Below are positions 38,706-49,531 of a stretch of DNA of 64,000 bases, in pieces. Made by a program: the position numbers and the translations under genes. The notes under the pieces were generated by a model. It saw only the letters and a list, made by a program, of their open reading frames with translations. It had not been told where the DNA came from and ran no database searches. Source of the DNA: Epiperipatus broadwayi (Eukaryota; Onychophora; Udeonychophora; Euonychophora; Peripatidae). Where the stretch lies: positions 19,405,254-19,469,253 of the forward strand of contig JAQFVV010006197.1 in the NCBI GenBank assembly GCA_028023455.1. Direction: 5' to 3'. Every line of letters starts with the position of its first letter. Position 1 is the first letter of the stretch.

Positions 38706-41400
38706 GATAAGTGTCTCTCTTGTTTGAAGAATTCATAGTGGAAAATAATTAACTATCAAGATAAAAATTATACAAAGAGTGTCGATTTTTAATTATTTTG
38801 ATTTATTAAAAGTTATAAAAATACTCATTATATTCAGATATTCTTTTAATATGAAGCACTAGACCAAAACAAGTAACACATCAGTTCTTATCCTCAGTAT
38901 ATTGTCCAGTGCTTTCGCAGTCAACTATTAGAAGCTACTAAAAAAGTAGTGAAACAGAATCTTCAGATAAACTGCCAAGAAAGTTTTTTTTTTGTTTCAT
39001 GCCAAATAAATACTAACACTACATGTTTAAGTGATAATAATTCAAAAATGGAAAAATATTCGAAAAATAAAGGACTTGCAAGATACAATGGCAAGATAGT
39101 CTAAAGGAAAGAAATTTAATGTTTTATATTATTTTTGAATAATCAAGATGAAAAACTAAAAGATTAAAATGAACTATGAAAGAATATAGAATGAAAACTG
39201 AAAATTGAGATTATCAAGGCTGATAATATATTTTTGTTCATGAATGAAACTATTTCAATAAAAGTTATATTGAAACAAATTATAATCTTTTTCTTATACA
39301 TATGTAAGAAGTTATAACGAACAGTCAGAGAGATAAAAAATTTGAACTTTTATCCTGATACCCAATTTGAAAAGTATCCAAGAGAAAATCTACAAACAAT
39401 ACTTCATTGATTTTTTCTCCTATTAATAAATTATTTTATTATTTATTAATTTGTCTGATTATTATTTTGTGCATATACTAATGAAAGTATAGTTTATAAT
39501 ATTTTTCAATTTTCTAAAAATACACATGTTATAATTATGTTTAATTAGTGCACTGTCGAAATACCTTTTATTTTATATCACACATGCTAATAATTATACA
39601 GTATTAGTGCCAAATATATATGACTCACAGAAAAAAAAAAAGCCCATAGCTCTGAGAATATGCTCCATGATGTATGAAATTTGGAATGTATGTTTGTAGA
39701 AGCAATGGTTGTTAATATCTGTGTTGTGGTGACTTATATATATCAAATCTAAATACTGCTCTTCGATTTTACCGCTATATAATTGTTGATTATTTATTTA
39801 ACAGATTACTCTAAAACTATTATTTGCTTATCTGCAGCACTGGTTGGCTGCTCTGTATCTAGTTACCATTACAATATATATGTTTTTAAATAGCTAACTG
39901 CTATAATGCGTTCTGTCGGTTAACTGCTGGGATCCAAAGATTTTTAGAAATCTTCGGTGCTTGTTTACATTTCCCAGCTAATATTTGGAGTGATACTTGG
40001 ATAGTTACTGGATATCTACCTGAAAAAATCTTGAAGTCTGTTTGAAATCAATAAAAAGTTTCCAGTTTTTTCCCATTGCAAATTCAAACTTCAGTCACAT
40101 GCATAAAAGATAAACATTTTAATTGCTATATCAAAAGATACTTTGATATATATAATAATTATGTTTGTATATGCATACAAGCTGTTCTATTTGTGTTTTG
40201 ATAATTATAGCTAAATCACAAACTTTAATTAGTTCTTTACATCATTAAAATGCATATTATTTGATTAAAATTATATTGTACTTGAAATGAATGATGAACC
40301 CTGTAACAAAAGATGAGTTTTATTTTTAGAAAAAGCATTATTAGCCAATTTATTTAATTATAATCCCTGCCTTCTTTTTTTTATTATTTTAATTAACTTA
40401 CTCTCTTAGAAATATGATCTAATTTTATCAAGAAGAAATTTCTAAAAGTTGCAAACTTTTGATTTTGCATAAAATTATTCATTATTATTGTTATTATTTA
40501 ATGTGGCATAATTTTGTAGACAGTTATTGGTAAATCTATTGTATTTAAGATGTTAACTGCTTAAGAATTCTGTCTCAAAAATTAATTTCCTCTGTGTGTA
40601 CATTTAATTACAGCAATTACCCCCTCTCTTTATAATCAATAGCTATATCAATAAATATGAATATTGCGTGAGAGTGTCAAACAGAATCTCAGAGAATAGG
40701 TTTTAACTATTGGCCTTTTTGGTGAGTACATTTGCCTTACAAAACAAAAGAGTGATGGTAAATGTAGATCCTAAAAATAGTTATACATAAAGATATGATT
40801 AAATATGATCACCTATCTTAGTAAAAAGTTTATATTTACATTTATTTTTGTTTTTATAAAACATAACTAAAATAGAGACTATTTAAATAAACAAAATTGT
40901 ATTGTGAGAGCTAATAAGAAAATAATCAAAAAGAATATGAGTTGGCAGGACATCATATACAACAGTGATTAAAAATTTTAATAATTCAGATTTGAGAAAG
41001 TGTATATAAACTGTTCTATCATTGATGTGACAATCTACTGAGATACTGTCAATACACTGAATCATTGTCAATCTGCAAAAATATCTATGGCACCATATGT
41101 TGAATTCTTCAATCAGATAACCAATTATAGCTTAGCCATTTTAGACCATGAAGATATTTAACTAATTGATAAATCAATCTGTGATTTAAAAATACATATT
41201 TCATTAGCATTTTAATACATATACACATCAGGCACATGCACCTATTTGGAGCAGTCTGTCATTTTTATGGTGATTTTTTATTTTTTTTATTTCTTTAAGG
41301 TATCAAATTGCTAAAATAATATTGGAATGAGATTAACTTGCCATTAAAGATTTGAAACTAGGACAAAACTCATAAAAAAATCTATCTGATCACTTCCTAT
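38706..41400. other. AT-rich spacer with one weak tRNA-like patch
   Basis: At 40711-40765, TTGGCCTTTTTGGTGAGTAC followed by TTGCCTTACAAAACAAAAG resembles a tRNA D arm and anticodon arm, but the B box is unclear; it may be a decayed SINE. No gene recognised elsewhere. The minus frame at 40883-41071 is chance-like. Confidence 0.4.
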
Positions 41401-41428
41401 AGAAAAAAATTAACTACAACTTTATGCT

Positions 41429-42856
41429 GTGACAAATATGTCAGACACCATGGATTCCACATGCAAAATGAAGTCATGCACATATGCAGAAGCTAAAAAG
41501 ACCTCAATTTTATTGCTACAGCATAATAATAGAAAGCATAATGCTTATGTAAATCTATCTTTGGATAAAAATACAAATCAGAGTGCAAGATTCTACAGAT
41601 CAACAGTGAATGACCTGATTAATTTAGACATACTTATGGACAGCCCACTGGAACCTATCAACATAATGGAGGAGGCCTGGTCAGAGAAAGGCTTGAGGAG
41701 AATCTCAGAGGCCTTCAATCACACAATACTGAAAGGTCTATGTTTCTCATTAAATCCTTTCTTTACTGATCGCTCAATTATTTTAGCTGTCATGGATACT
41801 AATTGCTCTCTTTACAGATTTCCAAAAAATTTACTGTATGAAGCTTTTACAGCAAACAACATGTGGGATTCTATACAATGGATTGGGGAACATCTTAATC
41901 CCAGATATCTTGCCATTGAGTTTTTTGATGAGGAGCAGAGAAATAGATTTGAAAAAACTATTCTCATGCTAAAAAAATATGCACTAGTCAAGATAGACTG
42001 GAATAGAGAAAACTATGTAACCGGGATTATTAAAAACAGCTACTTCAATTATAGAATTAATGACTTTACAAAGCTAATAGTACCTTTTGGGCACTAAGCA
42101 ACAATTATCATTTTAAACTGCACCTAAACAACAATGTAAATCCGAATGACATCCCTACACCAATTATGGATCAAGAAACCACACTTATCATAATAATCTT
42201 GGGAGTTAAACCTTAGTGTTCCAACTGTAAATAAAGAGGTCACATCATAAATGCATGTCCAAAAAATAAATGTCCACACTGTGAAAACAGAACAAAACTA
42301 TACATCAATGCAAGAAAAAAAATGATAGAAATAATATGCCACACATAAATGGAGGATTGATCACTGGTATAAATAATGCTAACATCGATGATTTGTTTAG
42401 TTTTTCTCCAAATATACCCCCAGAAGATAATATACAAAGACAAGATAAACCATCAAGCCACAAGTAAAATTAGCAAAACCATTCCAGAAATGGTAATACT
42501 AAACAAAACTTCACAAGACATTACAGAATCAACAATATCTGGCCCCCCACTCTCAGACATGGACTTTTTGTACTAACATTCAAACATAAAACCAGGTCAT
42601 CCACCAAGCAAGAAAAGGTAGAGAAAAAGTGAAATACAAACTCCAGAACTGAGTGAAGAGAAGTTATCACAGTCTGGACAATGCTAAAAAAGTTAAAAAG
42701 TCAACCAAAAACATATTAGATTCCAGTGTGCGCAATACTACAAGAGAGAAATTCTCTATAACAGAGGTGAGCCATGCTCAAATACAACTGCCTACAAGTC
42801 TAGATTTGTTGGATGGAAGCCCAATATCGTTAGATAAAAATAAACAGTTAACATAA
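41429..42856 (+). pseudogene. LINE ORF1 (nucleic-acid-binding protein), broken
   Basis: An intact amino part of 222 codons (41429-42097) contains an LNPRYLAIEFFDEEQRNRFE stretch like the RNA-binding region of many ORF1 proteins. After a stop, a zinc knuckle is encoded at 42217-42258: Cys-x2-Cys-x4-His-x4-Cys, with a TAA stop at 42232-42234 between the second Cys and the His. A second Cys-x2-Cys pair (CPHC) follows at about 42270. Further open pieces continue to 42856 (42376-42576, 42653-42856) with low-complexity Ser/Thr/Lys-rich content. In the living element this protein would package the LINE RNA; here it is interrupted by at least two stops. Confidence 0.72.
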
Positions 42857-42924
42857 ATATATTTCTCTTACTGCTACATAAACACACTAAATAAAACAAT
42901 GATGATAAAAAATAAGGTCAGTTA

Positions 42925-43482
42925 ATGTCAGAGAATTACTCAATAGAAAAAAACTATAAACTTAGAAAATGGATAAACATTATCCAACCACACATGACTG
43001 GATTGCTGGAGACAAAGATATACAACAAAACACAGATAGTTCCATCAAATTTCTATGGCAATCAAGATTATTCATTGTTTTCCAGGGCCACATTCTCACC
43101 ATTGGCTGATACAGGAATTGTGATAACCAAAACTTGCCCATTCAGCTCATTTAAAATAATACATATCAATGCATACATGCTAATTGTTAATCTGTATCAT
43201 AAAATAATAATGCTGAACATAGCATATTTGTACATTCCTTCAGGTGAAGCAATTATAAATAACCTTATATGTATACTAAACACAAAATTTGCATCCTCAA
43301 TACATCCAATAATACTAATTGGAGACTTTAACATGTCGTACAATAAATTTGTTAAAAAATGGTTATATAGGCTGACTTTTCCTCTCATTTTTGGAGGTTT
43401 TCTTCCACAAAACTCTGTCTCATTCAGCAATGGCACGTGTTTTCTTCATCAACACTGTATCACATGGTTAAAATACTATTAA
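42925..43482 (+). pseudogene. LINE ORF2 endonuclease domain (APE type), broken
   Basis: A 185-codon open piece carries two signatures of the apurinic-type endonuclease of non-LTR elements: LLETKI near residue 28, holding the metal-binding Glu, and IILIGDFNM near residue 130, holding the Asp and Asn of the GDFN motif. The intervening VNLYHKIIMLNIAYLYIPSG matches the usual strand pattern. The frame ends before the SDH-type final motif, which I did not find. The enzyme would nick target DNA to prime reverse transcription. Confidence 0.78.
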
Positions 43483-43867
43483 TTAACTCATTTTTTCCAC
43501 ATCATTCAGCTATGATGGTTTGTCTTAAAAATGATTTTTAATATAGACCCACAGCCACAACAGGTAAAACTATTAGAGTACTGCTCCCAAGTAAAACTAA
43601 AGAATATCTCTTTTTAGAGATATACATATTAATATTCAAAATTCGTGACAAGGAAATGGACTTTGTTCAGACATGGATTACTTTTGTAAACATAATCTTG
43701 TACTCTATTGACACAATAACAATACCCCCCCCCCTTTGCAGGATTTTAGCACTTGCAAATAAATTGCATAAAATAATAATGCATAGTGCTACTACCATAG
43801 ATGACTGTACAAATGTAATAGGCTCAGAAAAGCTTATTGGTCAGCATATGACTCACACAAAAAATAT

Positions 43868-45400
43868 TTGGTGATAAAAAAGAGGAAAACATACCTGAAA
43901 CAAACCCACATGTGGTCTAGACAGTACATTTGCTGGGCCCTGGATCAGGCTCCAACAAATCAGGTTCCATTGGCTATCAAGGTAGAAGAGCAAACCATTG
44001 CAGATGATAATATACTAGAGCTATTCTACTCATTCTACAAACCCAACTTGCAAAGAGGGGACATATTCAGCCCCGTGCAAAACTTTCTGGATCCACCAGA
44101 AGATAATATAGCTTTTGTTCCAAGAGATTTTGAAGAAAAGTTGTATTCAATATCAAAGTTATGTCATCCAGGGATAAATGGAATACCTTGCTTTGTATAC
44201 AAACATTTAAGTCATTTCACAATAAAATATCTAGTTGATTTAGCCAACTTTCTAACAGAGAGAATTTACCACATTTATGGACTTCTTTATCCCATCTCAT
44301 TGATTACATTTATTAAGAAGGAAAATATAACCACATTTCAAAATCTCAGACCCACCTCAATGAGCCAAAGATAGAATTGAGCCCTACATTCTGCCATAAT
44401 TGGACAGGCAGATTTTTTATATAAGACAGTGATTGATACAACTGGACATTAAATCAGCATTTGATATGGTACCAATTAATATTCTAATTAATGTGCTAGC
44501 AGACACATCAATTCCCAGGGCACTAATCTACTTGATTAAAAAATCTTCTTTTAAGTACAGAAATTCATATAACTCTTAGTGGGTAGTACACACCATCTTT
44601 AACTTCATTTAACCCCATTCCACAGGGCTCACAACTAAGTGCCATACTATTCACTTTTTTATATTAATTCTCTCCTTAGAGCCAATGAAAGTAAAATGGC
44701 TGAAATATTTATACATGCAATGAAGGCTAATGTTACATGTGTTGCATACATGGATGATATTACAATCTTTCTGGCCACAAAAAAAACAGATACCAAAGCT
44801 AATTAGAATTCTTAATAACTACTCAGCAGAATATAAGGAGTTTAATCCATATAAATCCAGTGCTTGGTCCATATGCACTAGATGTCAACATGAGTAATAC
44901 TTAAAAAAAAAAAACAAGACTCATATGTGGGATTTCGGTTTCATTTATAAGCAACTCTGAAACGTGATCACAGATACAGAAGAAATTAAGAATAAATCTG
45001 AGTTAATTCTCTATCCAAATCATACATGTCCCTCTATGCCAAAGTCACCCTTTTCAATCTCTTAATAATAATAAGAGTTACATATTATGTATCCACAATA
45101 ATGTACACAAAATGTGTAGAAAATTGTTGTGGAAAAAAAAAAGTCAATATCCCTAAGGAAAGTTCTGCACCCTCTATCTTAAAATGAACTTGGCCTACAT
45201 TCTATCAACATTTTTCAAATTCAAAAAACATTTAATCTAATATCACCATGTGCCAAAATTTTCCCTTATCTGGAAGTTACACTCAAAATCATGCCCACAG
45301 ACAGGCCACCACCTACAAGTAATTTCTGGAATAAGTTAATTTCTCCGCTATTAAGCATTCCTAATCTAACCTATTGCCCCCCCCCCCCCCATGGATAAAA
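43868..45400 (+). pseudogene. LINE ORF2 reverse transcriptase, frameshifted
   Basis: The open piece 43868-44374 includes LCHPGINGIPCFVYKHL (compare the SPGPDGIP motif) and ITFIKKENITTFQNLRPTSM (compare the RPISL motif). The frame then changes: QLDIKSAFDMVP starts at 44439, carrying the first catalytic Asp region; PQGSQLSAILF starts at 44620; AYMDDITIFL lies at 44744-44773 with the catalytic Asp pair. Stops and shifts lie between these pieces, and C-terminal fragments continue to about 45400, after which a C14 run occurs at 45377-45390. No functional enzyme can be made. Confidence 0.82.
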
Positions 45401-45580
45401 TGAAATACTGGGAGGTATATTGGTCTGCAATCCCCTTCCAATGATAATGCAACTTATCTAAACATAACAAACAAGCTCAAGATTGTTATTTCTTTCTCTC
45501 TCTCTCTTCTTCGTTTTTTTTTTTGTTTTGCTTTTTGTAAACCCATAGATCAATAAAGCCTTTTGAAATAATTTTAATAC

Positions 45581-46156
45581 AAATACATATTGCCAAATCC
45601 ACATATTCTCATCATAAGTGCCACGATAACACTTCCATTATAATTGAAAAAGATTGAATTCTATAGCTTTAATTAGAACTATCCAAGAAGTCTTGGTTGC
45701 CAATTAATAAAATAGAAAAAAGAACGAAAGATCATTTATTTTTTTTAGTCAGTATCTAGAATCCTTTTTATTTATACATTTTTAAGCTCAAAACATTTAT
45801 AAAGTGAGAACCATTCAATGAAATTTATATAAAATATTTTAAAAAATGAAATCAACTTATTAATATATAATTCTTCACTCTTTTTTCTCCAATTTCATTT
45901 TATTATGATTATTTAGGTTATCTACAAACAAAAGAGAAAGAGAGGAAGAAAATGATGCAGGAAATGATTGCTTTCACTTTTGCTTTTTTATTCTAAAAAT
46001 TCTTTTTATATTGACAAAAAAAGTGAAATGACCTAATTCAGAATTCAAATTTTCCCTTCGAATATTATTATTTAAAACATGAAGATGTATTAAATTATAA
46101 AAAAAAAAACGTAATTTGCCGATACAATGTTTTTGTTTTACATAAGTTTTGAATCG
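45581..46156. other. AT-rich spacer
   Basis: No gene or repeat recognised between the LINE and the hammerhead element. Confidence 0.5.
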
Positions 46157-46164
46157 TAAAAAAA

Positions 46165-46760
46165 TAGTAATAATAATAAGTCAGATGTCACATGACTTAT
46201 ATATAGCTTGCACTTACAAATATGTAAAATTAAGAGCATGCTAATAGCTCTAAACAAGCTTTTTTTTTATTTATGATAAATGCTACTACAAGAGAAGACA
46301 TTCAAATCATTTTTATCTTGGATTGTCCCCATCCCCAGACCGGTTTCGACCTATGGGTCTCTTCAGTGAGGAGTTGGGACATTAGATTTAAAAAACCAAC
46401 TCAAGCAAAGCATTTATCTAAAAGTTAATTGTTAAAAGAAGATCTGAAACTTTTAGACATCTACATGTCTTTAAAGTCAGCTCTCCAACTGAAAAAATCA
46501 TATGGGCCTGAACTTAATTCAGATACTCCATATATTAGTAGGCTTAGCCATTTAATTTAGCCAAAGCCACAACAGCAAAATAATAATAGTAATAATAACA
46601 AGTCAGATGTCACATGACTTATATATAGCTTGCACTTACAAATATGTAAAATTAAGAGCATGCTAATAGCTCTAAACAAGCTTTTTTATTTATTTATGAT
46701 AAATGCTATTACAAGAGAAGACATTCAAATCATTTTTATCTTGGATTGTCCCCAACCCCA
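46165..46760 (-). mobile_element. Retrozyme-like element, 1.4 tandem units of 423 nt with hammerhead ribozyme
   Basis: Segments 46165-46337 and 46588-46760 are near-identical direct repeats (both contain AAGTCAGATGTCACATGACT and AAGAGCATGCTAATAGCTCT). Read on the minus strand, the element opens at 46760 with TGGGGTTGGGGACA, runs 423 nt to the hammerhead cleavage position (46338/46337), where TGGGGATGGGGACA begins the second, partial unit of 173 nt. It therefore starts exactly at the 5' end a self-cleaved RNA would have. TAAAAAAA lies just outside on the left (46157-46164) and, after three bases, on the right (46764-46771), a possible low-complexity target duplication. No protein is encoded, so it would need enzymes in trans, by analogy with Penelope-like elements. 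Confidence 0.82.
46324..46381 (-). ncRNA. Type I hammerhead ribozyme
   Basis: All core parts are present in order on the minus strand. Outer stem I TGTCCC (46381-46376) pairs with GGGACA (46329-46324). After a 3/2 internal loop (AAC/TG), inner stem I TCCTCA pairs with TGGGGA, with one G-U. The core CTGAAGA fits CUGANGA. Stem II is GACC-CATA-GGTC, perfectly paired, followed by GAAA. Stem III is the short palindrome ACCGGT, then C before the cleavage site (46338). Very short stem III is typical of animal retroelement hammerheads, which often act as dimers. Nothing in the core is mutated, so activity is plausible. Confidence 0.92.
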
Positions 46761-46826
46761 TCCTAAAAAAAAAAGAGCAAATAATCATTGCACATACTTT
46801 TATAAAATAAATCCCTTTTCATTTGC

Positions 46827-46845
46827 ATATATATATATATATATG
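46827..46845. repeat. AT dinucleotide microsatellite
   Basis: Nine to ten AT repeats within the frame-like stretch 46630-46905, which is otherwise a shadow of the retrozyme repeat. Confidence 0.8.
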
Positions 46846-48351
46846 TTATATTCCTTACCGAAATACTTATTTCTGAGTCTTTTCCAAATGTTCAAATCTA
46901 CTTGACTCTCAAAGTTGAATATATTAATAATAGAATTACGCATACCTTTTTATTCTACCACTATCTATTGCGAACTTGAATTATCACAACTGTTATCAAC
47001 TATTACTTAATTTGAGTAGTTGTGTTAAACTACAGGGAGGACAAATGCTCTTGTTAATATACAAAGTTTTGAAAATTACCAAGATGTTATGTTAGTAAAA
47101 AACATTTCTAGCTAAGAAAACGAGTCTAAAGTAAAACAGAACAGAGGCTACTAAAATATATAGCTAATGACATAGTGCCAGATCTAAATAACTGCACAAT
47201 ATAGGATTGAGTTTAAAACCTTAGACTTATTTTAAATATAAACATGAAAGTATAATAATAAAAAAGTTAATGATAAATATCGGATGCACAACTGCATCAG
47301 TTCTAGTTTTGAATCCTAGTCTTCATTGGTAAAAGCAAATTAAAAACTGATCTGGTGTTAGGAATTAATTGGCGCTACTGTCTGGTAACCACTAGTAATT
47401 CCATCTTACAATAGATGGCATTAGAGTAGTAAGAAAAATGCTTTTGGATTTACATAATAGCTGAATCAAAAATATATGATTAAACTTTTTTAATAAATCC
47501 AAAAAATCGCACCACATTAATAATTTAAATATTTTTTTGACTAAAGCATATTTGAATAAACTCTGCCCAGATGTTAGAAGTAAATATTTCATTATATTTA
47601 GAATCTTACTTATAATAATTAACATGGACTAAGCCTAAAAGTTAACAATTAACACTGACTTTACATTGCTGACATGATTGGCAGAATGTGAAATGATCTT
47701 TGACTATTAAGGTTAAATGCCAAATCCCAATACATAATACCCAATCTGCTACTTTATAGAATAAGTTATTGACTTGCCATAGGATACTGTTAATAATAGA
47801 AATACTCATCTCTAAATTTATTTCTGTCATTCTTTTTATATTTTACTGTCTTTAGTTACTTAGAATAGTACATGATTTAATCTATTATGAACCTTTTATG
47901 CTATCACCAATCTTTCTACACTAATTGTGACAATGAGATTCTATGTATAGGTGTAACTATATTTCTATTGTCAATCATCTTAATATAAAAAATGAATCAC
48001 TTCAGGTTTGCTGTTAACAAGTAATGGTTTTCACATTGATGAATATTGTATATATAAAAAGTTTCAGAATACGCCATTACTGAATGTCAAATACAAAATT
48101 AGATAATGTGATTTGTTTTAATATTTTAGGTATAATATTTAATAACTACCCTATCTTTAGAATGAAATTGTTTTTTTATACATAATTTAAGATGGAATCT
48201 AGACAATAAATAGCATTTAACTTTTCAATTTATTTTAGTAGTAAAGTTGTAAGAACATTAAAATTTTTAAATAATTATTATATTTATAATATAAATAATA
48301 CTATATTCAGTCAAAAATTAATATAAAATATTTGTATTTTTGTTTTTTTAC
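46846..48351. other. AT-rich spacer
   Basis: No supported gene. Two minus frames at 47392-47625 and 47642-47830 are unrecognised. A faint tRNA-like patch may exist near 47290-47395 but is not convincing. Confidence 0.5.
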
Positions 48352-48365
48352 AAATACCTATTTTA
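48352..48365. repeat. Left 14-bp target-site duplication
   Basis: AAATACCTATTTTA, repeated exactly at 49518-49531 outside the other end of the head-to-head hammerhead element. Confidence 0.93.
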
Positions 48366-48470
48366 ATAAACAGAGCAAAACTCTCCATACAGTATTGCCA
48401 CCTGTGCTAAACAGAGTAATCAATGGATGCCAGAAGGCTTGTGCATAAAATCCCTATCTAATGCCTACTC

Positions 48471-48529
48471 ATCCAATATCCCCAGACTAGTTTCTGGCTT
48501 GTGGCCTTCATCAGTGAGGAGTTTTGGAT
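48471..48529 (-). ncRNA. Type I hammerhead ribozyme, left arm
   Basis: On the minus strand: outer stem I ATCCAA with TTGGAT; internal loop AAC/TA; inner stem I TCCTCA with TGGGGA; core CTGATGA (48514-48508); stem II GGC-CACAA-GCC; GAAA; palindromic stem III ACTAGT; C at 48485 before cleavage. The first stem II position is an A-A mismatch (10.1/11.1), where a G-C pair is usual, which may lower activity. Confidence 0.85.
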
Positions 48530-49300
48530 CTGAGAGCACTGCATCTAGATCTTAGGATCTAATGCAACCCTCTAGCAACCACCTTTTATCTCCACTTAAC
48601 TACAAAACTATGAGAATGAAATTGAAAACACAAAAAATATTTTCAATCTAAGCTCAATAGCTTATATAGTCATATGGGTCTGAACTCAGTTCAGCACCCA
48701 TACATTTTGGTGTCTTTGGCTCTTTTACAACCATAGCCACCACTATCCTATTAGGCAAAATTGGTGTTAAACCATTAAGCATCACATAATCACATTTCCT
48801 ATACAAGCACATTAATTGTTGATAAACAGAGCTAAACTCTCCATACAGTATTGCCACCTGTGCTAAACAGAGTAATCAATGGATGCTAGAAGGCTTGTGC
48901 ATAAAGTAGGCATTAGATAGGGATTTTATGCACAAGCCTTCTGGCATCCATTGATTACTCTGTTTAGCACAGGTGGCAATACTGTATGGAGAGTTTTGCT
49001 CTGTTTATCAACAATTAATGTGCTAGTATAGGAAATGTGATCATGTGATGCTTAATGGTTTAACACCAATCCTGCCTAATAGGATAGTGGTGGCTATGGT
49101 TGTAAAAGAGCCAAAGACACCAAAATGTATGGGTGCTGAACTGAGTTCAGACCCATATGACTATATAAGCTATTGAGCTTAGATTGAAAATATTTTTTGT
49201 GTTTTCAATTTCATTCTCATAGTTTTGTAGTTAAGTGGAGATAAAAGGTGGTTGCTAGAGGGTTGCATTAGATCCTAAGATCTAGATGCAGTGCTCTCAG

Positions 49301-49359
49301 ATCCAAAGCTCCTCACTGACGAAGGCCACAAGCCAGAAACTAGTCTGGGGATATTGGAT
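49301..49359 (+). ncRNA. Type I hammerhead ribozyme, right arm
   Basis: Same architecture as the left-arm copy, on the plus strand: ATCCAA (49301-49306), TCCTCA (49310-49315), core CTGACGA (49316-49322, still fitting CUGANGA), stem II GGC/GCC (49324-49326, 49332-49334), GAAA (49336-49339), ACTAGT, C49345, TGGGGA (49346-49351) and TTGGAT (49354-49359). The same A-A mismatch opens stem II. Confidence 0.85.
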
Positions 49360-49517
49360 GAGTGGGCATTAGATAGGGATTTTATGCACAAGCCTTCTGG
49401 CATACATTGATTACTCTGTTTAGCACAGGTGGCAATACTGTATGGAGAGTTTTGCTCTGTTTATCAACAATTAATGTGCTAGTATAGGAAATGTGATCAA
49501 GTGATGCATAATGGTTT

Positions 49518-49531
49518 AAATACCTATTTTA
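49518..49531. repeat. Right 14-bp target-site duplication
   Basis: AAATACCTATTTTA, identical to 48352-48365. Confidence 0.93.

Larger units (their letters stand above)
41405..45580 (+). mobile_element. Nearly full-length but inactivated non-LTR retrotransposon (LINE)
   Basis: In order along the plus strand are an ORF1-like protein with a retroviral-type zinc knuckle, an AP-type endonuclease and a reverse transcriptase, the layout of APE-type LINEs. The 3' end carries AATAAAGCC near 45551, then AT-rich sequence. Stops and frameshifts break all frames. Several C runs lie inside it (43725-43734, 45377-45390). Absence of a clear poly-A tail and target duplication leaves the ends approximate. The palm box reads YMDD rather than the more usual FADD or YADD. 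I could not assign a clade. Confidence 0.85.
48366..49517. mobile_element. Head-to-head hammerhead retroelement (two inverted 1.2-1.3-unit copies of 456 nt)
   Basis: The 1152-bp insertion is bounded by a perfect 14-bp target duplication. The left arm (48366-48905) reads on the minus strand and the right arm (48906-49517) on the plus strand, meeting at GCATAAAGTAGGCATTAG. Each arm repeats itself with a 456-nt period: CTCTCCATAC at 48381 and 48837, CATTAGATAG at 48911 and 49367. Each arm contains one hammerhead. The right arm begins at nucleotide 17 and the left at about nucleotide 36 of a unit numbered from its cleavage site. They run 172 and 119 nt past the next cleavage site. Two outward 3' ends in one target duplication fit twin priming on a multimeric or circular RNA. 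No protein is encoded. Confidence 0.9.

Noticed and set aside
46165-46760. Solo LTR pair or tiny LTR retrotransposon
   Set aside because: The direct repeats do not start TG and end CA, and the unit boundary falls on a ribozyme cleavage site instead.
46630-46905. 91-codon plus frame
   Set aside because: Runs antisense through the retrozyme-like repeat and then through an AT microsatellite.
48654-48857. 67-codon minus frame with ordinary-looking protein composition
   Set aside because: Entirely inside the left arm of the hammerhead element; the mirrored copy in the right arm shows base changes without codon-type bias.
48366-49517. Large terminal-inverted-repeat DNA transposon
   Set aside because: The 14-bp target duplication, internal 456-nt periodicity and ribozymes fit retroposition; the ends of the two arms are not the same point of the unit.
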